Shown: positions 36,511 to 45,277, counted from the stretch's first letter. The stretch is 64,000 nucleotides of DNA from an uncultured bacterium (GCA_905214545.1 CAJMMO010000004.1:1-64000), one strand, 5' to 3'. A program made the numbers and translations. Notes: generated by a model from the sequence alone, not told the origin.

Positions 36511-36543
36511 AAGGACTAGCGCAAGCTAGTCCTTATTTTTTTT
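36511..36543 (+). terminator. Terminator of MFS transporter 1
   Basis: AAGGACTAGC GCAA GCTAGTCCTT stem-loop followed by a T-run. An A-run before it would let it also end the convergent tautomerase transcript. Confidence 0.93.
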
Positions 36544-36549
36544 GCTCAA

Positions 36550-36729
36550 TTAAGCACGCCATTCGCCGTTGTTGCCGTAAGTGTGCTTGTCTAATTCGCG
36601 GATAATGACGTGGATGTGTTCTTTAGGAGCACCGGTGTCTTTGTGGACAACTTCAGTGACGTCCTTCATCATGGCAGTTAATTGTTCAGGCGTGCGGCCC
36701 TTGATCAGTTCAATATGTACAAATGGCAT
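36550..36729 (-). CDS. 4-oxalocrotonate tautomerase family protein
   Basis: A 59-residue protein, the usual size for single-domain tautomerases. It starts Met-Pro ([17 protein letters not shown]), leaving Pro1 as the catalytic base after Met removal. The later [16 protein letters not shown] resembles the family block around the second active-site region. Physiological substrate in lactobacilli is unknown. AGGAG-type sequence (GGAGAAAAAAG) precedes the ATG. Confidence 0.88.
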   Translation of the reverse strand: MPFVHIELIKGRTPEQLTAMMKDVTEVVHKDTGAPKEHIHVIIRELDKHTYGNNGEWRA

Positions 36730-36753
36730 TTCTTTTTTCTCCTTTGAAAAAAC

Positions 36754-38028
36754 CTATTTCCAATAATCATACACCGCTTGGCTCACATGAATAAAGTGTG
36801 AGGAGACCAAGTTGCCCTGGCGTGAGAAGGAAACGGCCAAAGGACCGCCCTCCCCGTCGTCAGGCCAGCCGCGGACGTTCATCAAGTCGCCTGCGTGGTA
36901 ATACTCGTAGAACGGGCCGTTGTCGCTGATGGCGCCGCCAAACAGCATCTGCTCGATGTTCCAGTAGACGTAAGCCTTCAAGGTCGACATCGAGATCGAG
37001 TTGCCGGCGTAGAAGCCGCCTTCGTCTTCGATCTGGTTGCCGGTGGTGTTCAAGCCGTTCTTGCGGCCGGCGCGTTCCAAACCTTCGATGTAGTGGCTGG
37101 AGTCGTTGATGCCCTTGTTATTGTTTTGGTATTCGGCAGCCACGTCGTTAGCCAGCTGCTGGATATCTTTGTTTACGTAAAAAGGCTTAGAGCCGATTTG
37201 GCTGCGGGCCGAGTTCAAGACGCGGACAGCGAAGTCGGAAATTTCCTGCTGCTGGGCCGCGGTCAGGTTGGTCGGGTCGACATTCAGCGTGTTGTCAGCC
37301 GAGTTTTCGGAGATAAACACGTTGGACTTGATACCGACGGCCGAGGCCTGCTTGATGGTGCTTGCGGCCGCGCTGTTCGGGTTGCGGTAGGCGGCCAGCA
37401 GGTTGGCCTTGTTGTAGCCGGAAGGCAGCGTGATGACTGCTTTTTGGTGGCCTTGAGAAATTACCGGCAGGTTGGCAGCACTGGAGCTGACCCAGCTGGC
37501 GTAGGCAGCCGGCAGCCACTGGCGGTCAGTGCCCAGTCTGTACAGAGTCTGGCCGTTGACCGTCTTTTTAGCAAAAACGTGCCAGCTCGTGTTCTTTTTG
37601 ACGTACTGGTTGACAAAGTTGCCGTTGCCGTCCTTTAAACGGACAGCGCCGGCCCCGTTGTAGCTGACCCGGATCGTGCCGTTTAACGGCTGTTCGGCGC
37701 TGTTGGAAGTCTGGTGGCTGCGGTCACCCCAGTTGGTGTAGGTTGCGGGCACGTATTGGCGCTCGTTGCCGATGCGGTAGTAGGTGCGGCCGTTAATCTG
37801 CCGCATCCCGAAGACCTGCCACTGGCTGAGGTGGGCGACGTATTGGTTCTGGAAGCTGCCGTTAGCATCAACCAGTCTGACCTTGCCTGGCCCCAAGTAC
37901 CGGACAGTCAACGTCCCGGACATCGGAGTCTCAGAAGCTGCTGAAACGGGTGCGGCGCTGAAAGCGGCACTCAGAGACAGGGCACAGACAGCTAAAACTG
38001 TTGCTAGTTTCTTTTTACCAACTGTCAT
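36754..38028 (-). CDS. Secreted protein with two SLAP domains and a SEC10/PgrA-like domain
   Basis: A 424-residue secreted protein. ATG at 38028 is preferred over 38043 because GGAGGAGAAACTT lies directly before it. A signal peptide ending near PVSAAS is followed by two SLAP wall-binding modules (about residues 35-100 and 110-175; WQVFGMRQINGRTYYRIG and WHVFAKKTVNGQTLYRLG), which attach non-covalently to the cell wall. The C-terminal half has the pattern of the SEC10/PgrA surface-exclusion or CAP-like domain (LNSARSQIG ... SSHYIEGLERAGR ... GWPDDGEGG). Role probably surface interaction; enzymatic function not evident. Confidence 0.78.
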   Translation of the reverse strand: MTVGKKKLATVLAVCALSLSAAFSAAPVSAASETPMSGTLTVRYLGPGKVRLVDANGSFQNQYVAHLSQWQVFGMRQINGRTYYRIGNERQYVPATYTNWGDRSHQTSNSAEQPLNGTIRVSYNGAGAVRLKDGNGNFVNQYVKKNTSWHVFAKKTVNGQTLYRLGTDRQWLPAAYASWVSSSAANLPVISQGHQKAVITLPSGYNKANLLAAYRNPNSAAASTIKQASAVGIKSNVFISENSADNTLNVDPTNLTAAQQQEISDFAVRVLNSARSQIGSKPFYVNKDIQQLANDVAAEYQNNNKGINDSSHYIEGLERAGRKNGLNTTGNQIEDEGGFYAGNSISMSTLKAYVYWNIEQMLFGGAISDNGPFYEYYHAGDLMNVRGWPDDGEGGPLAVSFSRQGNLVSSHFIHVSQAVYDYWK

Positions 38029-38099
38029 AAGTTTCTCCTCCACTTTTGTTATTTAATCTGTTGCTGATTATTATAGTTAATCAACCACCCGGCGGCAAG

Positions 38100-38915
38100 C
38101 TACTTAAAGACGCGGCGGCGCAGGACGGCCTGGCGCGCCAGCAGGTGGCAGTCGCGCGACCAGATCACCCCGTTTTCACGGGCGAAGCGCTTGCCGTAGA
38201 CCTCTAAGTTGGCCCCGCGCACGTGCTCCATCAAGTTGTGGGCGGTGTAATGCTTGGTCGCCTCGTGCAGCTGGTCGACGCGGACAAAGCGCTCTTCGTA
38301 CAAGATCGAGTGCTTGTTGACGCGCAGGCCCCTTTCTGCGACCAAGTCGTTGAAAAAGCTCTCCGTCAGCCGGTTGTGGGTGACCACTTCGGCCAGGCGG
38401 TTGCTGAAGCCGCGCGGGATGTCGTCGATGCGGAAGATCGTGGCCCGGGCACTGTCGACAAACAGGCAGTGGTTTTTCCGGAAAACGTAGTCGTTCATGC
38501 AGTGCAAGCCGATCCAGTCGTAGGACTTGCCGTCCTCATAGCCCCAGGTCGACATGAAACAGACGTTGCCAAAAGACAAGGCGTGATTTTCGTGGAAGCC
38601 CAGCATGCGCCGGCATTCTTCTTGAAAATTCGTCGCCAAGATTTTGTTTTTCATAAACTGCTTAAACAAGTGCCGGGTGTGCTGGCGGCAAAAGACAAGC
38701 CCCTCGGCCCGATCAACGACCGCGGTCTGCAGCCCGCCGGGCAAAGGGTGTTCGGCAAAGCTGTAAGCGACGATCGTGTTGGCATTGACGCGGTAGCTGT
38801 TTTGAACGCTGTAATTGGGATTATCAGCACCCGTAAACGCCGCGGCAATAGACTGCTTGCTAATTGTTGTCATAGCAGGGTCGGTGGGGAAGCCCAGGGG
38901 CTCTGTTGTGGCCAT
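38100..38915 (-). CDS. Uncharacterised protein, possibly ComK-like
   Basis: A 271-residue soluble protein with a strong site GAGGAGGG 5 nt before the ATG. No signal or membrane segment. The middle (ECRRMLGFHENHALSFGNV, then SYDWIGLHCMNDYVFRKN) resembles the order of features in the competence factor ComK (CRxxG motif, then a WI-H block, then a basic C-terminal half), but the match is loose and length is greater than Bacillus ComK (about 190). It is Arg/His-rich at the C-terminus (LLARQAVLRRRVFK), compatible with nucleic-acid binding. Single gene, no operon partner. Treat the ComK idea as a hint only. Confidence 0.4.
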   Translation of the reverse strand: MATTEPLGFPTDPAMTTISKQSIAAAFTGADNPNYSVQNSYRVNANTIVAYSFAEHPLPGGLQTAVVDRAEGLVFCRQHTRHLFKQFMKNKILATNFQEECRRMLGFHENHALSFGNVCFMSTWGYEDGKSYDWIGLHCMNDYVFRKNHCLFVDSARATIFRIDDIPRGFSNRLAEVVTHNRLTESFFNDLVAERGLRVNKHSILYEERFVRVDQLHEATKHYTAHNLMEHVRGANLEVYGKRFARENGVIWSRDCHLLARQAVLRRRVFK

Positions 38916-38995
38916 GCGATCCCTCCTCGCTAGTACGAAAACTTGTGAAGCACTTAATAAGTCTAGTTTATCAAAGCGCTTTCATTGTTGTCAAA

Positions 38996-39625
38996 CTAAC
39001 GTAAGAGGTATCTCCCGATTAAGATTAAAAGCACGACAATGGCGATCCACTTGATGATCGTCATCGTGTTGCCGTTCCACACAGAGCTGGCCTTATCAAT
39101 CTTGGCCTGGGTCCGCGCGCCCTTGTTTGTTTTCAATTTGTTTTCACGCGGCGCATACCAGGTCGCCTGGTTGTTGATGTATTCTTCCTCAATTGCGGCC
39201 TTGGCGTAGCGCAAGTGGCCGCCAGAATAAGTATTGACCAAAAAGACCAGCAGGTCGTGCCAAGCGGCCAGCCCCTGCTGCCCCTGGTCTTGCGAAAACT
39301 CGCCGCCGCTGTGCACGGCCGCGTTGCCCAGGTGCTTGATGTCGTAAAACAGGTCCATGATCTTATATGGGAAGAGTTTCATTTCGCGCAGGTGGTTGAG
39401 CTTGTCGCCCAAGGTCGCCTGGGCCCAGCCGTGCGGAAACAGGCTCAAGTCGATGTTTTCAATCTGGTAGACGTAGTTGACCAGCTTTTCTTCGCCCTTG
39501 CGCAGGTGGATCAGCTCATCTTCGTAGTTTTTGGCTTGGTACAAGCTGACGATGGTGTTCGTGTCCTTGCGCAGCGGCCGCAGCAGGGCCGTATTTTTTA
39601 CAAAATCAAAATCGTATGTTGCCAT
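38996..39625 (-). CDS. Tail-anchored DUF4145/HEPN-like protein
   Basis: A 209-residue protein. The N-terminal 135 residues are helical with the block DIKHLGNAAVHSGG, which is the GN-x-aaH signature of the DUF4145 branch of HEPN domains. A basic linker follows, and one hydrophobic helix at the very C-terminus (MTIIKWIAIVVLLILIGRYL) would anchor it in the membrane with the domain inside the cell. DUF4145 proteins often accompany restriction or defence genes, but none is next to it here. Function unknown. Confidence 0.6.
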   Translation of the reverse strand: MATYDFDFVKNTALLRPLRKDTNTIVSLYQAKNYEDELIHLRKGEEKLVNYVYQIENIDLSLFPHGWAQATLGDKLNHLREMKLFPYKIMDLFYDIKHLGNAAVHSGGEFSQDQGQQGLAAWHDLLVFLVNTYSGGHLRYAKAAIEEEYINNQATWYAPRENKLKTNKGARTQAKIDKASSVWNGNTMTIIKWIAIVVLLILIGRYLLR

Positions 39626-39633
39626 AATTAACC

Positions 39634-40812
39634 TCAGTGATTATCGATCGCGTGGTTCAGTTTTTTCCTATAAATAAAGTAAATCAAAATGGCCGGCGGC
39701 AAGACAAGCAAATAGACAGGGTAAAACCATTTCAGCGGCAAGGCCGTGTCGACGACGCCCGCGATCATCGGCCCAAACGCCATGGCGACGTCCAGCCCCA
39801 GGTAGAAGGTCGCGTTGGCCAGCCCCTGCTCTTCGATTGGGGCTAACAGCAGCGCCGTTGACTGGTTGACCGAGTAAATGACGCCGTAGCCAAAGGCCAT
39901 GCCGATTGCGCCCAGTGCCATCTGCCAGTTGTTTTTCATGATGGCGTTCATGATGATGTAAAAACCGGTCGTGACGGTGCTGATCCAGAACCAGGGCCCA
40001 AATCTGACAGTATCAAAGTATCTTTTCAGAAAAAGGCGGATGGCTAAAAGCGCCAGCGAGTAGATCAAAAAGTACACGCCGACGGCCACGTGCAGGTGGC
40101 GCTGTTCGACATAGGTCACGATGTCGGCCTGGGTGATGAAGTAAGGCATCCCAAACAGGGTCGTCAGGATCGCCACAGGAATGGCATCTTTTTGGATCAG
40201 TTTGATGCCGCGCTTGCCCCTATTCGGCCGGTTGACCGGCTGGGGCTTAGCGTGGTTTTTGACAAACTGGATGATGATGACCATCGCCAAGGCAAAGCAG
40301 GCCGAAATGGCGATGGCCGGCCGGTAGCCGATGCGCTGGTACAGGCTGATGCCTAAGGCCGGCGCAAGCGCCATGCCCAAGGCGTTCATCAGGCCGTACA
40401 GGCCCATGGCCTCGCCCACGCGGCTGCGCGGCACCAGCGCCGCAATCCAAGTCGACATGCAGACGGTGCAGAGCACGTAGCCGGTGCCGTTGATGACGCG
40501 GAATAACAGCAGCCAGGCGCTGCTTGGCGTCAAAACATAGCCGGTCGCGCCGACTAAGATTAAAAGGCCGCCGATAAACGACAGCTGGTATTTTGAAAAG
40601 CGGTCGGCCAAGTTGCCGGCAATCGGCCGCAAGAACATGGCGGCCAGGCTCATGATGCCCGTGATGATGCCGGCAAAACCGGCGCTGGCGCCCAGCGACT
40701 TGGCGTAGCCGTTGATCAGCGGGTTCATGTACATGGTCGAGCCCATAAATAGGAAGGCCGCAGCCATGACTAAGATGACGTCCCGATTATAGATCGATTT
40801 TTCTTTTTCCAT
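39634..40812 (-). CDS. MFS transporter, drug/metabolite efflux type
   Basis: A 392-residue major facilitator starting at MEKEKSIYNRD (40812); an in-frame ATG at 40890 would add 26 residues. It has 12 segments and the motif NLADRFSKYQLSF after segment 2, plus SRVGEAMGLYGL between segments 4 and 5, typical of the DHA1-like group. It is not related to the four paralogues elsewhere in the window. Substrate unknown. It lies 9 nt after the DUF4145 gene end on the same strand direction. Confidence 0.82.
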   Translation of the reverse strand: MEKEKSIYNRDVILVMAAAFLFMGSTMYMNPLINGYAKSLGASAGFAGIITGIMSLAAMFLRPIAGNLADRFSKYQLSFIGGLLILVGATGYVLTPSSAWLLLFRVINGTGYVLCTVCMSTWIAALVPRSRVGEAMGLYGLMNALGMALAPALGISLYQRIGYRPAIAISACFALAMVIIIQFVKNHAKPQPVNRPNRGKRGIKLIQKDAIPVAILTTLFGMPYFITQADIVTYVEQRHLHVAVGVYFLIYSLALLAIRLFLKRYFDTVRFGPWFWISTVTTGFYIIMNAIMKNNWQMALGAIGMAFGYGVIYSVNQSTALLLAPIEEQGLANATFYLGLDVAMAFGPMIAGVVDTALPLKWFYPVYLLVLPPAILIYFIYRKKLNHAIDNH

Positions 40813-40854
40813 TGCTCTGCCTCTTTTTCCAGTAAACATTATAGAAAAAAGGGC

Positions 40855-40882
40855 AAAAAAAATGCACCCCCAAAGGGAGTGC
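40855..40882 (-). terminator. Terminator of the aggregation-promoting-factor gene
   Basis: On the minus strand GCACTCCC pairs with GGGGGTGC (40864-40882) and is followed by eight T (40855-40862). Confidence 0.88.
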
Positions 40883-40900
40883 AAAATCATTAGCTAAATT

Positions 40901-41491
40901 TTAGTACCAGCCGTGTGATACCCAGAAGTTCTTGGCGTTAACCCATGAACCGTAGCGTGAGCGAACGTAGTTGTCAGCAACACGTTCTTGGTTGGCAGCT
41001 GAGTAGTCGCCGCCTAAGTAAGCAGCTGATAATTGGTACTTGCCGATGTATTGACCGTTTCTAGCGGTGTATGAGCCGCCTGATTCACGGTTGGCAATCC
41101 AAGCCTTAGCGGCAGCTTCTGCACCTGAAACAGTGGAAGTTGCTGCGTATGATGAAACAGCCTTTGGTGCGTAGCCGGCTACAGTGTACTTAGCTGGGAC
41201 CCATTGGTCGTTGCCCAGGTCGTACCAAACTTGGCCTTGGGAGTCGGTAGCTGAAGTGATGACCTTCCAAGAAGTGCCGTGAGCCAGACGTTGGCCGGTG
41301 AAGTGGCCGTTTTCAAAGTTGTTCCAAACGTTTACACCGTAACCTGGTACGTAGTTGATAGTAACTACGGAAGGAGCAGTGGCAGCTTGTACGGTGTGAG
41401 TGCTGCTTTGGTTGTTGACAGTCATGAAACCTGCAAAGGCAAATGCAGTGCCTGCTAATGCTTTAACTACGACGGATTTAACTTTATTCAA
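40901..41491 (-). CDS. apf: Aggregation-promoting factor (SLAP plus lysozyme-like domain)
   Basis: A 196-residue secreted protein. The start is TTG at 41489-41491 (LNKVKSVVVKALAG), with AAAGGAGA 10 nt upstream; the ATG frame start at 41524 lies before that site. Signal peptide cleavage would be near HTVQAAT. A SLAP wall-binding domain (YVPGYGVNVWNNFENG ... DQWVPAKYTVAGY) is followed by a C-terminal transglycosylase-like domain (AKAWIANRESGGSYTARNGQYIGKYQL) ending in SRYGSWVNAKNFWVSHGWY. APFs affect aggregation and cell shape in lactobacilli. Codon use is strongly of the highly expressed type. A 5' UTR hairpin (GCATTG/CAATGC) precedes the site. Confidence 0.9.
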   Translation of the reverse strand: MNKVKSVVVKALAGTAFAFAGFMTVNNQSSTHTVQAATAPSVVTINYVPGYGVNVWNNFENGHFTGQRLAHGTSWKVITSATDSQGQVWYDLGNDQWVPAKYTVAGYAPKAVSSYAATSTVSGAEAAAKAWIANRESGGSYTARNGQYIGKYQLSAAYLGGDYSAANQERVADNYVRSRYGSWVNAKNFWVSHGWY

Positions 41492-41650
41492 AATATAAAA
41501 TTCTCCTTTAAAATCAGTTGGCATTGGTTGTCAAGCAATGCTTGTCGTTTCAGATGACAGTTATTATACTAACCGGTCAATGTTGCAGACATGTTACATA
41601 ACGAACACGCCAGTATTAAATAAAGCACCCTTTTCCGTAACTTTTGTAAC

Positions 41651-41682
41651 AAAAAAGGACTGCCCTTTTTCAAAGACAGTCC
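41651..41682 (-). terminator. Terminator of the purine permease gene
   Basis: GGACTG (41657-41662) pairs with CAGTCC (41677-41682); six T follow on the minus strand. Confidence 0.75.
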
Positions 41683-41705
41683 AGTTTCTACTATATTATG
41701 CAGTC

Positions 41706-43016
41706 TTATTTGAAGTTTAAAACCCACATGAAGATGATGAAGATGACAAACAGTGCCCACATCATCGGCGTTACTTCCTTGCCGCGCTTAGCAGCAACCA
41801 TGCAGATTGGGTAAGTGATCAGGCCTAAGGCCAAGCCGTCTGAGATGGAGTAAGTCAGCGGCATGCCCAGCAGGATCATGAAAGAAGGCACGGCGATTTC
41901 CAGCTTGTCCCAGTGGATGCGCGCGGTGTTGGCGGCCATCAGGACGCCGACGATGATCAAGGCTGGAGCAGTCACCTGGCTGGTGAAGATGCTCAGCAGC
42001 GGGCTGAAGACCATTGAGATCAAGAAGAAGATGGAAATAAACACAGCGGTCAAACCGGTCTTGGCGCCCATGGCGATGCCGGCGGATGATTCCACAAACG
42101 CACCGACTGGGGAAGTACCCAGGATGGCACCGATACTCATGGCGCTGGAGTCGGCCAGCAAGGCGCGGCCGATCCGAGGCAGCTTGTTGTTTTTCAGGTA
42201 GCCGGCTTCTTGGGCCAAACCGATCAGGGTGCCGGCAGTGTCAAAGAAGGTAACTAATAAGAAGGTAAAGACGACGATCCACAGCTGCGGGCTGGTCAAA
42301 TCCTTCAAGTGGATGACCGCTTGGCCGAAGGTTGGGGCCAGGCTTGGCGCAGCAGAGATGAACTTGTGCGGCAGCGGAATTTGGCCGATGCAGATGCCGA
42401 AGATGGCAGCCAGCACCATGCCGATGAAGATGGCGCCCGGCACGCGCAAGATCATTAAGATGACGGTGACGATCAGGCCGAAGATGGTGATCCACACCAG
42501 CGGGTTGTGCAGAGAACCCAGGCTGGTCAGAGTCGACTTGTTGGCCACGATCAGCTTGCCGTTTTGCAGGCCTAAGAAGGCGATGAACAGGCCGATACCG
42601 GCGGAGATGGCAAACTTCAGGTCGGCCGGAATCGAGTTGATGATCTTTTCACGCAGCTTGCAGACGGTGATCAGGATGAAGATCAGGGAAGCTGCCAGGA
42701 CGCTGGCCAAGGCGGTTTGCCATTTGACGTGCATCCCGATGCAGACGGTGTAGGCAAAGAAGGCGTTGATCCCTAAGGCCGGCGCTTCGCCGATCGGGTA
42801 GTTGCCGATGATCCCCATGAGCATCGTGCCCAGAGCTGAGGCCAAGGCAGTGGCGGTGAAGACAGCGCCCTTATCCATGCCGCTGGCCCCGAGGACATCG
42901 GGGTTGACGAACAGAATATAAGACATGCTGATAAAAGTGGTCAGTCCAGCGATAAATTCAGTCTTGACCGAAGTCCCCATTTGGTCGAGCTGAAAGTACT
43001 TTTTCACAAAATTCAT
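41706..43016 (-). CDS. NCS2-like guanine/hypoxanthine (or adenine) permease
   Basis: A 436-residue AzgA/PbuG-type nucleobase permease with 12-14 segments. It starts with the family hallmark LDQMGTSVKTEFIAGLTTFISMSYILFVNP and has GEAPALGINAFFAY and ESSAGIAMGAKTGLTA. It imports purine bases with protons. A PurR-type box lies upstream at 43125-43140 and a palindrome overlaps the -35. Monocistronic, with a terminator after it. Exact base preference is not readable. Confidence 0.88.
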   Translation of the reverse strand: MNFVKKYFQLDQMGTSVKTEFIAGLTTFISMSYILFVNPDVLGASGMDKGAVFTATALASALGTMLMGIIGNYPIGEAPALGINAFFAYTVCIGMHVKWQTALASVLAASLIFILITVCKLREKIINSIPADLKFAISAGIGLFIAFLGLQNGKLIVANKSTLTSLGSLHNPLVWITIFGLIVTVILMILRVPGAIFIGMVLAAIFGICIGQIPLPHKFISAAPSLAPTFGQAVIHLKDLTSPQLWIVVFTFLLVTFFDTAGTLIGLAQEAGYLKNNKLPRIGRALLADSSAMSIGAILGTSPVGAFVESSAGIAMGAKTGLTAVFISIFFLISMVFSPLLSIFTSQVTAPALIIVGVLMAANTARIHWDKLEIAVPSFMILLGMPLTYSISDGLALGLITYPICMVAAKRGKEVTPMMWALFVIFIIFMWVLNFK

Positions 43017-43063
43017 ATAATCTCCCTAGCATGAATGTTAATCTTTTGCCCTTGCAAGAGTGC

Positions 43064-43140
43064 CTTATTAGGTTAGCATGCTGGGTAGTGTTTGTAAACA
43101 CACTAATTTAAATAAATTTTATCTCCGAATGTTCGTGTTT
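43064..43140 (-). promoter_or_regulatory. Promoter, palindrome and PurBox-like site of the purine permease
   Basis: On the minus strand a TTTACA -35 is followed by a 17-nt spacer and a weak TAACCT -10. The -35 overlaps the palindrome GTGTTTGTAAACAC (43088-43101). Further upstream AAACACGAACATT (minus strand, about 43127-43139) matches the lactic-acid-bacteria PurBox (AWWWCCGAACWWT) at 11 of 13 positions, consistent with PurR control of purine uptake. Confidence 0.5.
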
Positions 43141-43152
43141 TATTTTTGCAAT

Positions 43153-43181
43153 AAAAAAAGCAGCGTGCAAGCTGCTTTTTT
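43153..43181. terminator. Terminator of the ROK kinase operon
   Basis: AAGCAGC GTGCAA GCTGCTT stem-loop with A-run and T-run, directly after the ROK stop codon. Confidence 0.85.
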
Positions 43182-44106
43182 AACGGATGTTGGTCCACTC
43201 GATTTGGCCGCTGGATTCCAGCAATAATGCGTAGAGGGCGCCGTAGAGGTTGGCCTCGCTGCCAAAGCGGGCGCGGACGATTTCAGGCCGTGTGAACTCG
43301 TGCTGGAGCCGGTAGATTTTGCCGGTCAGCTCGTCGTAGGCCTCGTTGATGGTCTTTAAGACAATCGGCTGGGCGCTGATGCCGCCGGCGATGACGATTT
43401 TTTCGCCGTCGAGGATGGCCTGGATGGTCAAGATCGTGTAGGCCAGGTCCGTGCAGAACTTGGCAAAGATCGGCCAGGCCTTGGGGTCGTGCGCGTTGAT
43501 GGCGGCAAAGGCGGCGCGGCCGTCGTACTTGTCGTTGATGCCTAAGGCCGTGTTGACCTTGACGATCATGTTGACGGCTGAGCACTGCTGGCCGGTGAAG
43601 TCGCTCCAGCTCTTGGCGTTGCGCTTAAAAGGCAAAAAGCTGACCTCCCCTTCCTGGTAGTGCGAGCCGTGCAGGAGCTGGTGGTGGACGATGATGCCGC
43701 CGCCGAGCTCGGAGCCCAGCGTCAGCATGACGCCGTTGCCGGTGTTTTTCAGCTCGCCCAGCCACATCTCGGCCAAGGTGGCGGCTTTGGCGTCGTTTTC
43801 TAACCCGACGGGCACGCCGAACTTATCGCCGAGCTCTTTTTGCATGTTGACGCCGTCTAAAAAAGGCAGGGTCCCGCCGAAGTGGATGATCTTTTTGTGG
43901 ATGTCGATCTTGCCGGGCGCGCAAATGCAGATGCCGCGGATTTCATCTTTGTAGCCGGCTGCAATTTCCAGCATCTGGTTGATAAAAGACGGCCGGTCAC
44001 GGCGGTCGGTCGACACGGAGTCTTTAGACAGCAGGTGGCCGGAACGGTCCAGGATGCCGTATTTCAGCTCCGTCCCGCCGATATCAAACGACAGGTACTT
44101 TTTCAC
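43180..44106 (-). CDS. ROK-family sugar kinase
   Basis: A 308-residue ROK protein. The phosphate-1 motif is FDIGGTELKYG and VGLENDAKAATLAEMW is the catalytic block with the conserved N-D. There is no N-terminal helix-turn-helix, so it is an enzyme and not a NagC/XylR regulator. The usual CxCGxxGC zinc motif of glucokinase-type ROK proteins is not present. It phosphorylates a hexose or N-acetylated sugar; substrate not known. It lies 2 nt after the small 44109 gene. Confidence 0.82.
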   Translation of the reverse strand: MKKYLSFDIGGTELKYGILDRSGHLLSKDSVSTDRRDRPSFINQMLEIAAGYKDEIRGICICAPGKIDIHKKIIHFGGTLPFLDGVNMQKELGDKFGVPVGLENDAKAATLAEMWLGELKNTGNGVMLTLGSELGGGIIVHHQLLHGSHYQEGEVSFLPFKRNAKSWSDFTGQQCSAVNMIVKVNTALGINDKYDGRAAFAAINAHDPKAWPIFAKFCTDLAYTILTIQAILDGEKIVIAGGISAQPIVLKTINEAYDELTGKIYRLQHEFTRPEIVRARFGSEANLYGALYALLLESSGQIEWTNIR

Positions 44107-44108
44107 GG

Positions 44109-44378
44109 CTAATCGTCTCCCTCGCCAAATTCGATGTTGTAGCTGGCTTCAGGGTGAGCGCTGTTCCACAGGTCGATTAATTGCTGCTGGAACTGGTGGT
44201 TCATCTCAAAGGCCCGCATGATGTTCTCCTCGTCGGGAGTTTCAACTTTGACCTGCTTGGACAGGCGGGTCACTTGGTCGCTGATTAAGGCGGTTGCGTT
44301 GGTCAGGGCCAGGCTGGCAGAAATTAAATTATCAAGCATTGCATCGGTTTTAGAAAGATTAGGTTTGTTTTCAGCCAT
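44109..44378 (-). CDS. Small conserved-looking hypothetical protein
   Basis: An 89-residue, soluble, helical and acidic protein (ends NIEFGEGDD). It has two probable long helices (SKTDAMLDNLISASLALTNA and EENIMRAFEMNHQFQQQLIDL), a pattern compatible with a coiled-coil or four-helix bundle. It is not recognised. It is co-directional with and 2 nt from the ROK kinase gene, so co-transcribed. A site in TTAGAGGTAATAAGC precedes the ATG (AGAGGT). Confidence 0.65.
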   Translation of the reverse strand: MAENKPNLSKTDAMLDNLISASLALTNATALISDQVTRLSKQVKVETPDEENIMRAFEMNHQFQQQLIDLWNSAHPEASYNIEFGEGDD

Positions 44379-44430
44379 TGCTTATTACCTCTAAAAAACA
44401 TAACAAATCATAGTTTAATCCATTATAGCA

Positions 44431-44463
44431 AAAAGCGCCCGGCTGTAAGTAGCACTAGGCGCT
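44431..44463 (-). terminator. Terminator of the CmpB-like gene
   Basis: AGCGCC (44434-44439) pairs with GGCGCT (44458-44463); a short T-run follows on the minus strand. The 18-nt loop makes it weaker than others here. Confidence 0.55.
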
Positions 44464-44470
44464 GTTTGGT

Positions 44471-45229
44471 CTATTTAAATAGCTTTTTGCTCAATAACTC
44501 TTTCTTCATGTTGTTGAGGTGGCTGGTGTCTTCAAAGTGCATGTCGGCAAAGCTGCGGGCCAGGCGCCGGTGGTTCCAGGAAAGGCGGCGCTGCGGCCGG
44601 ATGGAATCGATGTGGCGGATGATGTCGGCGTGCAGGTCGGCCGTTTTGAGCTTGGCTTCCCCTCTGGCGGCTTCGACGTGGGCCTGGATGCGTTCGTTCC
44701 ACATCTTGGTGGTGATGTGGAAGCGGTGCACGGAGACCATGGTGCAGGCGAAGTCGGTGGCCATGACGACGGCGACGATCAGGGCCAGGTAGCCGTGGGT
44801 GCGGGCCTCTTCCCAGTTGATGATGCGCTGGACGAAGGGCTGCACGAATTTGACTAGTAGGACGACGCCGCAGCCCCAAAATAGTGAGATGACGGGTGCG
44901 ACGCGGCCGTGGATGTTGCCTTTGAGATGTGAATAATCCCATAAAACCATGTGGAAGGCCTTTTCCAAAAATAAGCTGGCGAAGTATTCAAAAAGAGTGG
45001 AAACGATGAGGCCGACTAGGAAAAGCAGCGGCAGGTTATCTTGGACTCTGTAGGTGCAGATCAAGACGGTGGTCACGGCAAAGCCGTAGACGGGGCAGTA
45101 AGGCCCGAATAAGAAGCCGCGGTAGTCGTAGTGGCCGTCTTTGATTGAGCAGTAGACGGTCTCCCAGAGCCAGCCGATGACTGAATATGCAAAAAATAAG
45201 ACAATGATTTCTGTTGCTGAGTATGGCAT
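44471..45229 (-). CDS. CmpB-family (putative ABC-transporter type IV) membrane protein
   Basis: A 252-residue membrane protein. Start at MPYSATE (45229), with GGAGG ACAAAAG before it; the 45250 ATG would lack a site. The first 150 residues have five hydrophobic segments and the CmpB hallmarks FFAYSVIGWLWETVYCSIK and YRGFLFGPYCPVYGF. A cytoplasmic basic/helical tail follows. Despite its database label the family has no proven transport role. No partner gene is adjacent. Confidence 0.75.
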   Translation of the reverse strand: MPYSATEIIVLFFAYSVIGWLWETVYCSIKDGHYDYRGFLFGPYCPVYGFAVTTVLICTYRVQDNLPLLFLVGLIVSTLFEYFASLFLEKAFHMVLWDYSHLKGNIHGRVAPVISLFWGCGVVLLVKFVQPFVQRIINWEEARTHGYLALIVAVVMATDFACTMVSVHRFHITTKMWNERIQAHVEAARGEAKLKTADLHADIIRHIDSIRPQRRLSWNHRRLARSFADMHFEDTSHLNNMKKELLSKKLFK

Positions 45230-45277
45230 CTTTTGTCCTCCAAAAATCATTGTCTCATAGATCTAAATTATATTTAA

